Shown here piece by piece: positions 1 to 7,794 of a stretch of 64,000 nucleotides of DNA. The stretch comes from Planctomycetota bacterium. Its GTDB lineage: Bacteria > Planctomycetota > UBA1135 > GCA-002686595. A program made the translations under genes and the position numbers. Every line of letters starts with the position of its first letter. Within the stretch, counting starts at the first letter, position 1. The stretch is from the NCBI GenBank assembly GCA_014237855.1, contig JABACD010000009.1, forward strand, positions 62,001-126,000, in the 5' to 3' direction. The notes beneath the pieces are model-generated. The model saw only the letters and a program-made list of their open reading frames with translations, ran no database searches and had not been told where the DNA came from.

Positions 1-663
1 TTCATCGGTGTAGTGGTCTACACCGAAGCGACCCGCCCGGCTGGCATAACCGGTCTGGATTTCATCGCCCTTCTCCGCAGTGACCGATAGCCCGATTGAA
101 GCCATTGGGCGGTAGTCTGCCCGGGCTTCACCAAGGCTATTGACGACCAGTACACGACTATCCCCATCACGCCAGTTGACGCTGACTCGAGAAATCGCCG
201 GCTCCTTGGATCTCGTCAGGCGATCGAGCTCCTGGACCACCGGAAGCTTTCGAGCCACGTCGATAGCCTCCCAGGGTTCAGCAATCGAGTACAGGTCTTG
301 TCTCGACCGGCCACGAAAGCCCTGAGGTGGAACACCGCCACCTCCAGCGGCAATTGATGCAGCCGTGCGCGCAGCCTGCCTCATGGCCTCGAGATCCAGG
401 TCCTCGCTGTAGGCATAGCCGGTCTGATCACCCACCAGGACTCGAATACCGACTCCCCGGTCAACTGAGCTGGATGCACGGGAGATGATCCCATCCTCCA
501 TCGAGATAGAACTTGCCCTAGACTGCTGAAAATACAGCTCGGCATAGTCGGCGCCCCGCTCCATGGCAACTGCAATCACTGCAGCAAGGGAGGCCTCGTC
601 CACGCCAAAGAGCTCGTAGTACATGGAGTTTGAGTGGACTGCGCCAGTTGAGATGGTTGGCAT
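1..663 (-). CDS. tldD: TldD-family metalloprotease, N-terminal 221 residues (runs off left edge)
   Basis: This is the N-terminal part of a TldD/PmbA-type zinc metalloprotease, a cytosolic TldD-TldE subunit that trims peptides such as modified-peptide leaders. The frame is open from 663 to the window edge and carries the family pattern of the TldD N-terminal domain: ADYAELYFQ near residue 40, a conserved ED-G (MEDGIISRA), then GVGIRVLVGDQTGYAYSEDL. The zinc-binding HExxxH lies beyond the edge, so catalytic competence cannot be judged. The start is the ATG at 663; a second in-frame ATG at 624 is equally possible and neither has a strong ribosome site. The gene is divergent from phoB. Family assignment is firm from the motif order; the exact start is uncertain. 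Confidence 0.85.
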   Translation of the reverse strand, partial: MPTISTGAVHSNSMYYELFGVDEASLAAVIAVAMERGADYAELYFQQSRASSISMEDGIISRASSSVDRGVGIRVLVGDQTGYAYSEDLDLEAMRQAARTAASIAAGGGGVPPQGFRGRSRQDLYSIAEPWEAIDVARKLPVVQELDRLTRSKEPAISRVSVNWRDGDSRVLVVNSLGEARADYRPMASIGLSVTAEKGDEIQTGYASRAGRFGVDHYTDE

Positions 664-763
664 CGAGGGTTTGATCGGGTTTGGGTCCAAGTTCCGCTGA
701 GCCTCGATTGTAGCCGCTTACGGCCAGCTTATCGCGTCTAACTCGGGCGGCAGAAGCTGGACA

Positions 764-781
764 ATTCACCGGAACTTCACA
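764..781 (+). promoter_or_regulatory. Candidate PhoB box upstream of phoB
   Basis: Two 7-mers, ATTCACC (764-770) and CTTCACA (775-781), are separated by 4 bp, giving an 11-bp period. That is the geometry of classical Pho boxes (7-bp direct repeats with 4-bp spacers). The last repeat ends 22 bp before the ATG at 804, almost the same distance as the similar repeats upstream of pstS at 10516-10544. The sequence differs from the proteobacterial consensus CTGTCAT, so this is inference from spacing, sharing and context. Confidence 0.35.
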
Positions 782-803
782 GGCTAGACCTAGGATGGGA
801 GTC

Positions 804-1508
804 ATGGCCAAGAATCGAATCGCGATCGTCGAGGACGAAGCGGACATCCGCGAAATACTCGAGTACACCCTGACACGCGAGGGCTTTGAAGTTGAGGTTG
901 CAACTGACGGTACGAGCGGCCTGGAGATGGTTCGGAGCTCCCGGCCTGACCTGGTGCTCCTGGACCTCATGCTCCCAGACATCGATGGACTCGAGATCTG
1001 TAGGCTGCTGAAGGCAGATGATCAGACCAACTCCATCTCGATAATCATGGTCACGGCCAAGGGTGAAGAGTCAGACATCGTCCTGGGGCTCGGCATCGGA
1101 GCTGACGACTACATCCCAAAGCCATTCAGCCGTAAGGAACTCGTGGCAAGAGTCCGCTCAGTTATTCGCCGTGCCAACGGCATGGCAGTCATGGTCAAGG
1201 AGGGCAGCGTGATCGAAAGAGGCCGATTCAAGATCGACCCGAGTCGGCACAAGGCCTGGACCAATGACATTGAGATCGAGCTGACTGCGACTGAATTTCG
1301 TATCTTGATGCTGCTTGCACGACATCCTGGGCGCATCTTCAGCCGTAGCCAGATCCTTGCGGATGCTCGAGGCGAACTTGCTGCATCTTTCGATCGCAGT
1401 GTAGACGCACATGTCAGGACAATTCGTAAGAAGCTGGGAGAGGAGCGCAACCTGATCGAAACAGTCAGAGCGGTCGGATATCGCTTCGCAGAAGAAGAGG
1501 GCGGATGA
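804..1508 (+). CDS. phoB: PhoB-type phosphate response regulator (OmpR family)
   Basis: This is a two-component response regulator with an N-terminal receiver and a C-terminal winged-helix DNA-binding domain. The receiver shows the acidic pair in VEDE, the phospho-acceptor Asp in LLDLMLPD (residue 54 from this start), the conserved Thr in MVTAKGE and Lys in PKPF. The winged helix covers about residues 130-230 and ends with the usual VRTIRKKLG...VRAVGYRF pattern. The ATG at 804 gives the family-typical start (MAKNRIAIVEDE); an ATG at 795 would add three residues. The stop overlaps the start of the downstream kinase by 4 bp. Identification as PhoB rather than another OmpR member rests on the coupled PhoR-like kinase and the pst-phoU operon 9 kb downstream. 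It probably activates pst transcription under phosphate limitation. Confidence 0.88.
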   Translation: MAKNRIAIVEDEADIREILEYTLTREGFEVEVATDGTSGLEMVRSSRPDLVLLDLMLPDIDGLEICRLLKADDQTNSISIIMVTAKGEESDIVLGLGIGADDYIPKPFSRKELVARVRSVIRRANGMAVMVKEGSVIERGRFKIDPSRHKAWTNDIEIELTATEFRILMLLARHPGRIFSRSQILADARGELAASFDRSVDAHVRTIRKKLGEERNLIETVRAVGYRFAEEEGG

Positions 1509-3268
1509 AGATAGCAGGATTCTTCTGGAAGATTTTTGGAGGAACCGTGACGGTGATCCTGATCACCGCCTTCGTCGTCTACCTGGCCACGCTCCCGACC
1601 ATTGGCAGGAACATTCAGAGAAACATAGAGACTCGTGTAAGCAATGAGGCCCGACTAGCCTCCGAGCTTTGCTTTCAGTCCCTTGATCAACACACCTCCA
1701 GCTTTGACCTTGGCTCCCTGGAGCGCCTTTCAAAAGGACTGCCTGACTCACGACTGACACTAATAGCGGCCGATGGTGAGGTTCTCTTCGATAGCCGCGA
1801 AAGGCCGGAGAATATGGACAATCACAAGAACCGAGCCGAGATCATGACTACGGGCAAACCAGTCACGAGGTTTAGCCGCACCCTGCTCGAGGACATGGTC
1901 TACGTGGCCTACCCGATTCATGTAGAAGGCCAGATCAATGGCTACGCACGTGTCGCCGTTTCGGCTGATGATCGCGAGGAGCGCACCAGCGAGCTTGGTC
2001 AGGCAATACGCAACGGGGCGATGCTCGCCATCTTGATCTCCTTCTTATTGGCCATTTTCTTTGCGCGAAGGGTCACCAAACCCATCAGTGAAATTGCTGG
2101 CCTGGTAACCGAGATCGGAGCACATAACACGAAACGACGACTCGAAATAAGAAGCGACGATGAGCTAGGACGTCTCGCAGAGGCCGTGAATCACATGGCC
2201 GATGAATTGCAGGGACAGATTTCTCGCGTGGTGCGTGATCGCACCGAGCGTGAGGCAATATTCTCTGCGATGTCTGATGGCCTCTTGGCCGTCGATACGA
2301 ACCAGAGAGTGCTCTTCATCAACAAGCCTGCGAGGCAGCTCATGGGAGAGCTACCGGGTCAGATCAAGGGGACGCCGGTCTGGGAACTGACGCGCAACCG
2401 TGAACTCTTGCAGGTCATTGAGCACTGCCTCGAGAGTGCGGACCGTGTGGTCGGAGAGACTCGAATTGCTGGCGAGAGCGGCGACCACCTCGTCGAGCTG
2501 GTGGCAGTTCCAATGGGTGCATCCAAGGGCCCCCACAAGGGATGCGTGCTCGAGTTACGCGACGTGACCGCACTGCGCCGCCTCGAGGCAATCCGCCAGG
2601 ACTTCGTGTCCAATGTCTCGCACGAACTCAAGACTCCGCTGACGGCAATGCGGGGCTATACCGAGTCCATGCTCGAAGATGAGGACATGCCAGAGAGTGT
2701 TCGGAAGTCATTCCTTGAGAAAGCTCACCTCAATACGGAGCGCCTGACAGCGATCGTCAGTGACCTTCTCTCACTCTCCCGAATACAGTCAGATGAACAT
2801 GAGCTCTCGTTCGAGCCCTTGGTGCTCAATGAGCTGGCTCAGATGGTGGTTCAAGACATGAACGACCTCGCCGGTTCCAAGCACATTCGTCTCGAGTTAG
2901 CCCCCTACGAGGGCGATCTCTCCGTGGATGCAGACGCCGAAGCACTCAGCATGGCCATATCAAACCTGGTCTCCAACGCCATCCGTTACTCTCCCCAAGG
3001 GGAGACGGTTCGGATTGCGATCAGAGCGGAGCTTGGTGAGGCACGGATCGATGTAGAGGATCGCGGGCAGGGAATCCCCGAAGATGAACAGGAGCGTGTC
3101 TTCGAGCGCTTCTATCGCATTGATAAGGCTCGCTCCAGGAAGCTGGGCGGCACCGGCCTTGGCCTGGCAATCGTAAAGAATGTGATGGCCACTCACGGCG
3201 GTAGAATTGAGCTACACAGCATCCCTGGTGAGGGCAGTCGCTTCAGCCTCTTCCTGAAGCACTGCTGA
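1505..3268 (+). CDS. phoR: PhoR-type phosphate sensor histidine kinase
   Basis: Membrane-bound sensor kinase of 587 residues that should phosphorylate the upstream PhoB. Order of parts: TM helix about 9-31, an extracytoplasmic sensor about 32-167, a second TM helix about 168-188, HAMP about 188-240 (starting RRVTKPISEIAGLV), a PAS domain about 250-360, a HisKA domain with the H-box SNVSHELKTPLTAMRGY (His373), and a HATPase domain with N-box SNLVSNAIRYS, the DRGQGIP box and the G-box LGGTGLGLAIVKN. A periplasmic domain plus PAS is typical of PhoR in Gram-positive and PVC bacteria; E. coli PhoR has almost no periplasmic loop. It shares a 4-bp ATGA overlap with phoB, so translation is probably coupled. 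The specific signal is inferred from the gene pair and the pst genes downstream. Confidence 0.88.
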   Translation: MKIAGFFWKIFGGTVTVILITAFVVYLATLPTIGRNIQRNIETRVSNEARLASELCFQSLDQHTSSFDLGSLERLSKGLPDSRLTLIAADGEVLFDSRERPENMDNHKNRAEIMTTGKPVTRFSRTLLEDMVYVAYPIHVEGQINGYARVAVSADDREERTSELGQAIRNGAMLAILISFLLAIFFARRVTKPISEIAGLVTEIGAHNTKRRLEIRSDDELGRLAEAVNHMADELQGQISRVVRDRTEREAIFSAMSDGLLAVDTNQRVLFINKPARQLMGELPGQIKGTPVWELTRNRELLQVIEHCLESADRVVGETRIAGESGDHLVELVAVPMGASKGPHKGCVLELRDVTALRRLEAIRQDFVSNVSHELKTPLTAMRGYTESMLEDEDMPESVRKSFLEKAHLNTERLTAIVSDLLSLSRIQSDEHELSFEPLVLNELAQMVVQDMNDLAGSKHIRLELAPYEGDLSVDADAEALSMAISNLVSNAIRYSPQGETVRIAIRAELGEARIDVEDRGQGIPEDEQERVFERFYRIDKARSRKLGGTGLGLAIVKNVMATHGGRIELHSIPGEGSRFSLFLKHC

Positions 3269-3380
3269 CCCCCCCAGGTATCCTGAGGAGACAATTGCAG
3301 GCTCGGCCTTGGCTCTCATGGCCTAAATTTCGAGAATCTGCTCACGCTTGCCGGCGCCCGATGGACCATTGAGGATAAGC

Positions 3381-6248
3381 ATGAGTGTTCTCCCCCAAGA
3401 TACGCCCGAGCCCCTCCATGATGACTTCGCCCGGGCATCGAGCATTGATGAGATCTTCGACCACGAGCCGTGGCTGAGGCAACTGGCACTACAGGTTGTC
3501 AGCGACCCCAATACCGCAGAAGATCTCCTGCAGGAGACCTGGATTGCGGCCATGCGGAGGCCACCGACGAAGTCACCTCGGGCCTGGCTACGCAGGGTGT
3601 TCTACAACCGAGTCCGCTCCCACTGGCGCTCTGAGACCATCCGAGTCGACTGCGAGGTCTGGGCTAGCCGGGGCGAGGTAGACGAGGTTCAGGAGCAGGT
3701 GATCGCGAGGAGTGACCTGCAGGCGAGCCTCAGGAACGCACTCATGGAGCTCTCCGAGCCTTATCGCTCAGCCATGCTCGATTACTACCTCAGGGAGAAC
3801 CCTTCCTCTCTGATTGCCCGGCGAGCTGGGATCCCTGAGAGCACCGTTCGCTGGCGATTGATGAGGGGGCGTCAGCAATTACGTGATCGCCTCGATCGAG
3901 AGACCCCGGGCGGCCGGGCAGCGTGGCTCTCTGGACTGATCGTCTCGATCGACCCTTCGGTGGCTCATAGCCTGAGGGTGACCGCCAGGAGTGGATTGGG
4001 GTTCACGAGTCTGGTCACCTGCGCCCTGCTTGCAGTGTGCACCATCGTTGCCATCCAGTTGTTCCCTGAGGCTCAACCGACGGATGAATCCCCCGGAGAT
4101 ACGAGTCTGCCCCGCGTGGCAGTCCTGGATGAAGGGTTAGCCACAGGATCTGCAACGCCAGATGCCGGCACGCCAGCGGCTCAGTCCGATGAGCAGAGGA
4201 CATCTGAAGAGCTTCCCATTGAATCCACTCTGCCTACGATGGCCTTGCACACAGGAGCAGACAAGGCCATCAAGGAGAACGGAGGAAGTCCGGGCGAATA
4301 CCTCCTCAATGTCAGAGTCGTGGATGTCGCCACCACGGCGCCGATTCAAGGGGCAGAGGTCTATCTCATCGGGAAAGATGGATTGGAACTGCTGACTCAC
4401 TCGAACACAGATGGGGAGGCGGCGGCGGTCTTCAATGATGCTGACTTTCATGGAGCAGGGTTCAAGCCACTCGAGGGTCTCGCAAGCCTTCGTGTCTTCG
4501 CTCCCAATCGGCCCTGGGGATACATGCAGTCTGTATCGAGAGACCTCATCCAGCGGATAGGAGACTCGGGCACACTCGTGATCCCACTCGATTCCGAGTA
4601 CTCGGCGGTTCGAGGGCAGGTAACCGACGAGAGTGGAAATCCTCTTCCAGGAGTACGGGTGAGCCTGGGTGTGTCGGATGGAATGCCGCAGTTCTCGTCC
4701 CTTCCTGGCTACTACTCCACGCTAGCCCCACTCATCTGCACCACCGATGCGACTGGGCACTATGAATTTGATGGTGTCTGGCTCCGCTCTGTAGAGCTTC
4801 TCGCCCAGCTCGACGGATTCCTCAACTCGACACTTCAGCTGAGTATGACCGAGGAATGGCAGACCGAAGTCCAGCTGAAGCTGAGGAGAGGCCATGAAGT
4901 CAGCGGCATTGTTCGGGATAGTTCTGGAAACCCTGTGGGCGGAGCCAGCGTGTGGTTTGATCCGGAGGAATTCCTCACGCCTCTCTCTTCTCAGGGGACT
5001 GAAGGTTACGACCACCGCCTCCTGGGCATCACAAAGATCGTGCTGACGGATGAGCTTGGCCGGTTCCAGCTCACAGGCCTGCCAGGTGTCGAGTTGCGCC
5101 TCTGGGCTCAGTCCTCCCAAGATCCGGCATTGGTTGCGCACGCGCTGATGACCCCTGGTGATCTGGACCGAGCTAGCTGGAACCCTGTTCTGCTGGAACG
5201 AGCTCCACTGGAAGTTCAGGTCGTTGGTGATCTCAGCTCAAGTGTCAGCCCCCCCTCGCTACGCTTCTCCAGCTCGAAGAATCGCTTTCTAAACTGGCAG
5301 CGACTGATCCAGATTCCAGAAGATGGCCTCGTGCTCATCCATGACTGGCCTCCGATCCTGATCAATATATCTGTCAGCGACGACCTGTTGGGAAGCGCCC
5401 CGCTCGCAGGTCGTGATCATCTGAGCCCAGAGGAGTTCCCGATCGAACTAGTGGTGATGCCTCCCCAACACAGCAAGCTATCGGGAATTGTCACCGACCA
5501 TCTGGGTCTATTCAGCCTATCCGCCACAATCGTCATCACCAGCCGCGAGGATAACTTGATGGTCGATGCACGTATCTCGGATGACGGAACCTTTGCTCTA
5601 TCAGTCGATCCAGCGACCTATCACACTCACATCGAGGTCGATGGACTTGGGATCATGTCACTTGGCGCGATTGATCTTCACCCAGAAACGGATCTACAGC
5701 TAGAGCCCCGCTTACCCGCTCCCGTCTGGCTCTACCCCCACGGGAGCGTGGCTGTAGAAGACAAGGATTTGAAGTACCGTATTCATGCCCATTCAGAGCT
5801 TGGTACACGCTGGGACAACAAGGTACTGATCAGAGAAGGCATGGGTGGCCTTGATGAGCCAATCCAGGTACTCCCGGGGCTCTACACGTATCTCTTGCTT
5901 GAAGGAGAGGAGATTGTTGGCGGCTGCATCATTCCTGTGATGGAAGTCAGTGAGGGCCACTTCCAGGTGGGTCTCAATGCAGATCCAGTGGTACCGATCA
6001 AGGTCCTGGCCGAGGGAGTCGCCGCGCCCTCCGGAACTCAGCTGTTTGTCATCAGTGACCCTGAAGGGGATCCCGAGGTGCTCGAATTCGGTGACTCGGA
6101 GCGTTCCTCTGACGGCACCTGGTTCCTTCAGGTTCCTCCGGGAGCATTCAAGGTAGAGGCAATCCTCCCGGACGGGTCAGCCACCCTCCAGAGCTTCGAG
6201 ATTGATGGATCCGGATCCTTGGAAGCCCTGCTCCTGACGGTGAACTGA
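3381..6248 (+). CDS. ECF sigma factor fused to TM helix and extracytoplasmic carboxypeptidase-regulatory-like domains
   Basis: A 955-residue fusion. Residues about 15-185 are an extracytoplasmic-function sigma factor: sigma region 2 contains AEDLLQETWIAAM and RAWLRRVFYNRVR, and region 4 contains LSEPYRSAMLDYYL and the helix-turn-helix IPESTVRWRLMRGRQQLRDR. A single strong TM helix follows at about 204-226 (TSLVTCALLAVCTIVAIQLF). The remaining 720 residues should lie outside the cytoplasm and hold several beta-sandwich repeats of the carboxypeptidase-regulatory-like type (for example SAVRGQVTDESGNPLPGVRV and HEVSGIVRDSSGNPVGGASV). No anti-sigma gene is adjacent, so sensor and sigma factor appear to be one chain; release by proteolysis is an inference. 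The start at 3381 follows a GAGG motif; an ATG-like codon at 3348 would add 11 residues. It lies between phoR and pst but on its own spacing. Confidence 0.85.
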   Translation: MSVLPQDTPEPLHDDFARASSIDEIFDHEPWLRQLALQVVSDPNTAEDLLQETWIAAMRRPPTKSPRAWLRRVFYNRVRSHWRSETIRVDCEVWASRGEVDEVQEQVIARSDLQASLRNALMELSEPYRSAMLDYYLRENPSSLIARRAGIPESTVRWRLMRGRQQLRDRLDRETPGGRAAWLSGLIVSIDPSVAHSLRVTARSGLGFTSLVTCALLAVCTIVAIQLFPEAQPTDESPGDTSLPRVAVLDEGLATGSATPDAGTPAAQSDEQRTSEELPIESTLPTMALHTGADKAIKENGGSPGEYLLNVRVVDVATTAPIQGAEVYLIGKDGLELLTHSNTDGEAAAVFNDADFHGAGFKPLEGLASLRVFAPNRPWGYMQSVSRDLIQRIGDSGTLVIPLDSEYSAVRGQVTDESGNPLPGVRVSLGVSDGMPQFSSLPGYYSTLAPLICTTDATGHYEFDGVWLRSVELLAQLDGFLNSTLQLSMTEEWQTEVQLKLRRGHEVSGIVRDSSGNPVGGASVWFDPEEFLTPLSSQGTEGYDHRLLGITKIVLTDELGRFQLTGLPGVELRLWAQSSQDPALVAHALMTPGDLDRASWNPVLLERAPLEVQVVGDLSSSVSPPSLRFSSSKNRFLNWQRLIQIPEDGLVLIHDWPPILINISVSDDLLGSAPLAGRDHLSPEEFPIELVVMPPQHSKLSGIVTDHLGLFSLSATIVITSREDNLMVDARISDDGTFALSVDPATYHTHIEVDGLGIMSLGAIDLHPETDLQLEPRLPAPVWLYPHGSVAVEDKDLKYRIHAHSELGTRWDNKVLIREGMGGLDEPIQVLPGLYTYLLLEGEEIVGGCIIPVMEVSEGHFQVGLNADPVVPIKVLAEGVAAPSGTQLFVISDPEGDPEVLEFGDSERSSDGTWFLQVPPGAFKVEAILPDGSATLQSFEIDGSGSLEALLLTVN

Positions 6249-6676
6249 GCACTGCCCAGGCCCTGATCTCCGTACGAACCGAGCGCCGGGCAGGCTCGTT
6301 CATGGGCTGACGTCGACAGACTCGAAGGTCAGGAACGGAGGAGCTAATGCAGAGTTTCAGCCGGGAGTGCGGTGCGGAAGGCGCCAGGCCCGCGCGATCC
6401 TGCCAGTCAAGCCCTGCAAGGCGCTAAGCCGTACCTGAAAAACGACTTACAAGTATATTGCCGTGCACGCCGCAACCGTGGAGCCCCTCCGGATCCCCCC
6501 CTCCGACAAAAAGAGTTCGCGATTTACAGATTGCGACTTCCTTGCGAACCCCGGAGTATCCCTAGTGAGGGTTGAGAACTAGTGAGTCCCCAAGGGTCCC
6601 CACACCGCTCAAGACTCTCTTCTTCTAAACCCTATCTCGTAATCAGCGATCAGGCCGGACGAGGCCGGAAAATGCT
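6249..6676. other. 428-bp gap between sigma fusion and secreted-protein gene
   Basis: No conventional gene is visible. It holds a weak stem (AACCGAGC pairing with GCTCGTT around 6278-6302) that could end the sigma gene transcript, a tiny ORF with a good ribosome site (6347-6427), and an AT-richer patch near 6440-6465 that could be part of a promoter. I cannot assign a promoter with confidence. Confidence 0.4.
6347..6427 (+). CDS. Possible 26-codon small ORF or leader peptide
   Basis: A 26-codon ORF starts with ATG at 6347, five bases after a strong Shine-Dalgarno GGAGG (6337-6341), and ends with TAA at 6425. The peptide is Arg/Ser/Ala/Cys-rich and matches nothing I recognise. It lies 250 bp upstream of a secreted-protein gene. 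The good ribosome site is the only support; it could be chance. Confidence 0.2.
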   Translation: MQSFSRECGAEGARPARSCQSSPARR

Positions 6677-7642
6677 ATGAAACTCAATCAAGTCTACCTG
6701 GCAGGCCTAGCGGCACTCGCCCTGGCGGGGTCAACTCTCGCCGATGACAATCGCCCTGGAAGCCTCATGGTCTTCCCTGAATTCAATAACCAGCAAGGGG
6801 TCTATCAGATCCTCACGCTGACCAACACGGACGCCAAGTCCTCCGTGACGGTCGAGATCGTCTATATCGACGGTGATACCTGCCAGGAATTCAACCGCAA
6901 CATCGAGTTGACTCCTCTTGACACCTTCAGCTGCCTGACCAGTGCACACAATCCGGAAATGGTACGGGGCTACGCCTATGCCTTTGCCAAGGATGGTCCA
7001 AGCGGTGATGCGATCAGCTTCAACCACCTCGTCGGATCATCGCTCTCCATCAGTGTGCTTGCCCCCGTCGGCACCACCAACCCATTCGTCTTCCAGGGTG
7101 TGGGTAATGATGGTGATGCTACTGATGCGAACGATAATGGCCTCCGTGACCTGGACGGTACTGAGTATTCAGAAGCACCTGACCGGGTCATTATTCCCCG
7201 GTTCACTGGGCAGCACGTTCCGTTTGTGTCCGACCTGATTCTTATCGGTCTTACCGGTGGTGCCGAGTTCTCGACCACGATTGACCTGCTGATCTATAAC
7301 GATAACGAGCAAGGCTTCTCGGCTGAGTACACGTTCCAATGCTGGGCGAAGGTCTACCTTTGGGACATCTCACAGGCCTTCGATAAGCATTTCTTGCAGG
7401 ACCAAACCAACAGCGACAGCGGTGAGGTCTTCGGAGCAGATGGGAATCTTGAGCATGGCTGGTTTGAGCTCAGTGGCGCCATTGCCAGCTCCCGCTCCAC
7501 TTCACTGGCTGATCCCTCCGTCTTGGCAGTGCTCAATGAGGGGCTGATCGTTGGTCCAAGCATGGCATCCAGCCTTCCCTTCTCAGAAGGGACACGCGCC
7601 ACTGGCTCCCTTCTCGCCCGGAGCATGGACGGCACCTTCTAG
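6677..7642 (+). CDS. Secreted protein of unknown function
   Basis: A 321-residue protein with a clear signal peptide (about 1-22, cleavage near STLA/DD). The mature part is acidic, beta-rich in appearance and ordinary in Gly/Asn content, with an Asp-rich stretch near 148-165 (GDATDANDNGLRDLDG) that could bind calcium. Three Cys residues are present but no lipobox. From memory it resembles secreted proteins repeated in some planctomycete genomes (a conserved N-terminal PGSLMVFPEF block, then a tract on a polymer-like beta scaffold), but I cannot name a family. It is followed at once by a strong terminator, so it is probably the last gene of its transcript. Location outside the cytoplasm is well supported; function is not. 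Confidence 0.8.
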   Translation: MKLNQVYLAGLAALALAGSTLADDNRPGSLMVFPEFNNQQGVYQILTLTNTDAKSSVTVEIVYIDGDTCQEFNRNIELTPLDTFSCLTSAHNPEMVRGYAYAFAKDGPSGDAISFNHLVGSSLSISVLAPVGTTNPFVFQGVGNDGDATDANDNGLRDLDGTEYSEAPDRVIIPRFTGQHVPFVSDLILIGLTGGAEFSTTIDLLIYNDNEQGFSAEYTFQCWAKVYLWDISQAFDKHFLQDQTNSDSGEVFGADGNLEHGWFELSGAIASSRSTSLADPSVLAVLNEGLIVGPSMASSLPFSEGTRATGSLLARSMDGTF

Positions 7643-7669
7643 GCTGAACTCAAGTCAAGTTGTTTGAAG

Positions 7670-7707
7670 GAGCGGGTCGGGCATCAGATGATGCTCGGCC
7701 CGCTCTT
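7670..7707 (+). terminator. Intrinsic-type terminator hairpin
   Basis: A 16-bp stem pairs 7670-7685 (GAGCGGGTCGGGCATC) with 7690-7705 (GATGCTCGGCCCGCTC) over a 4-base loop; the only deviations are two G-U type pairs. It begins 28 bp after the stop of the secreted-protein gene. The T-tract is short (TT then CGATT), so efficiency is uncertain. It lies inside the longest reading frame of the next gene (open from 7660), which argues that this gene really starts further downstream. Confidence 0.7.
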
Positions 7708-7794
7708 CGATTGGGGAGATTGGGGGATCCACTCGACCGGATCTTGCGTCAAGATAAGCCATCAACCCCATCGCCCTCGCTGCCAATCAAACCG

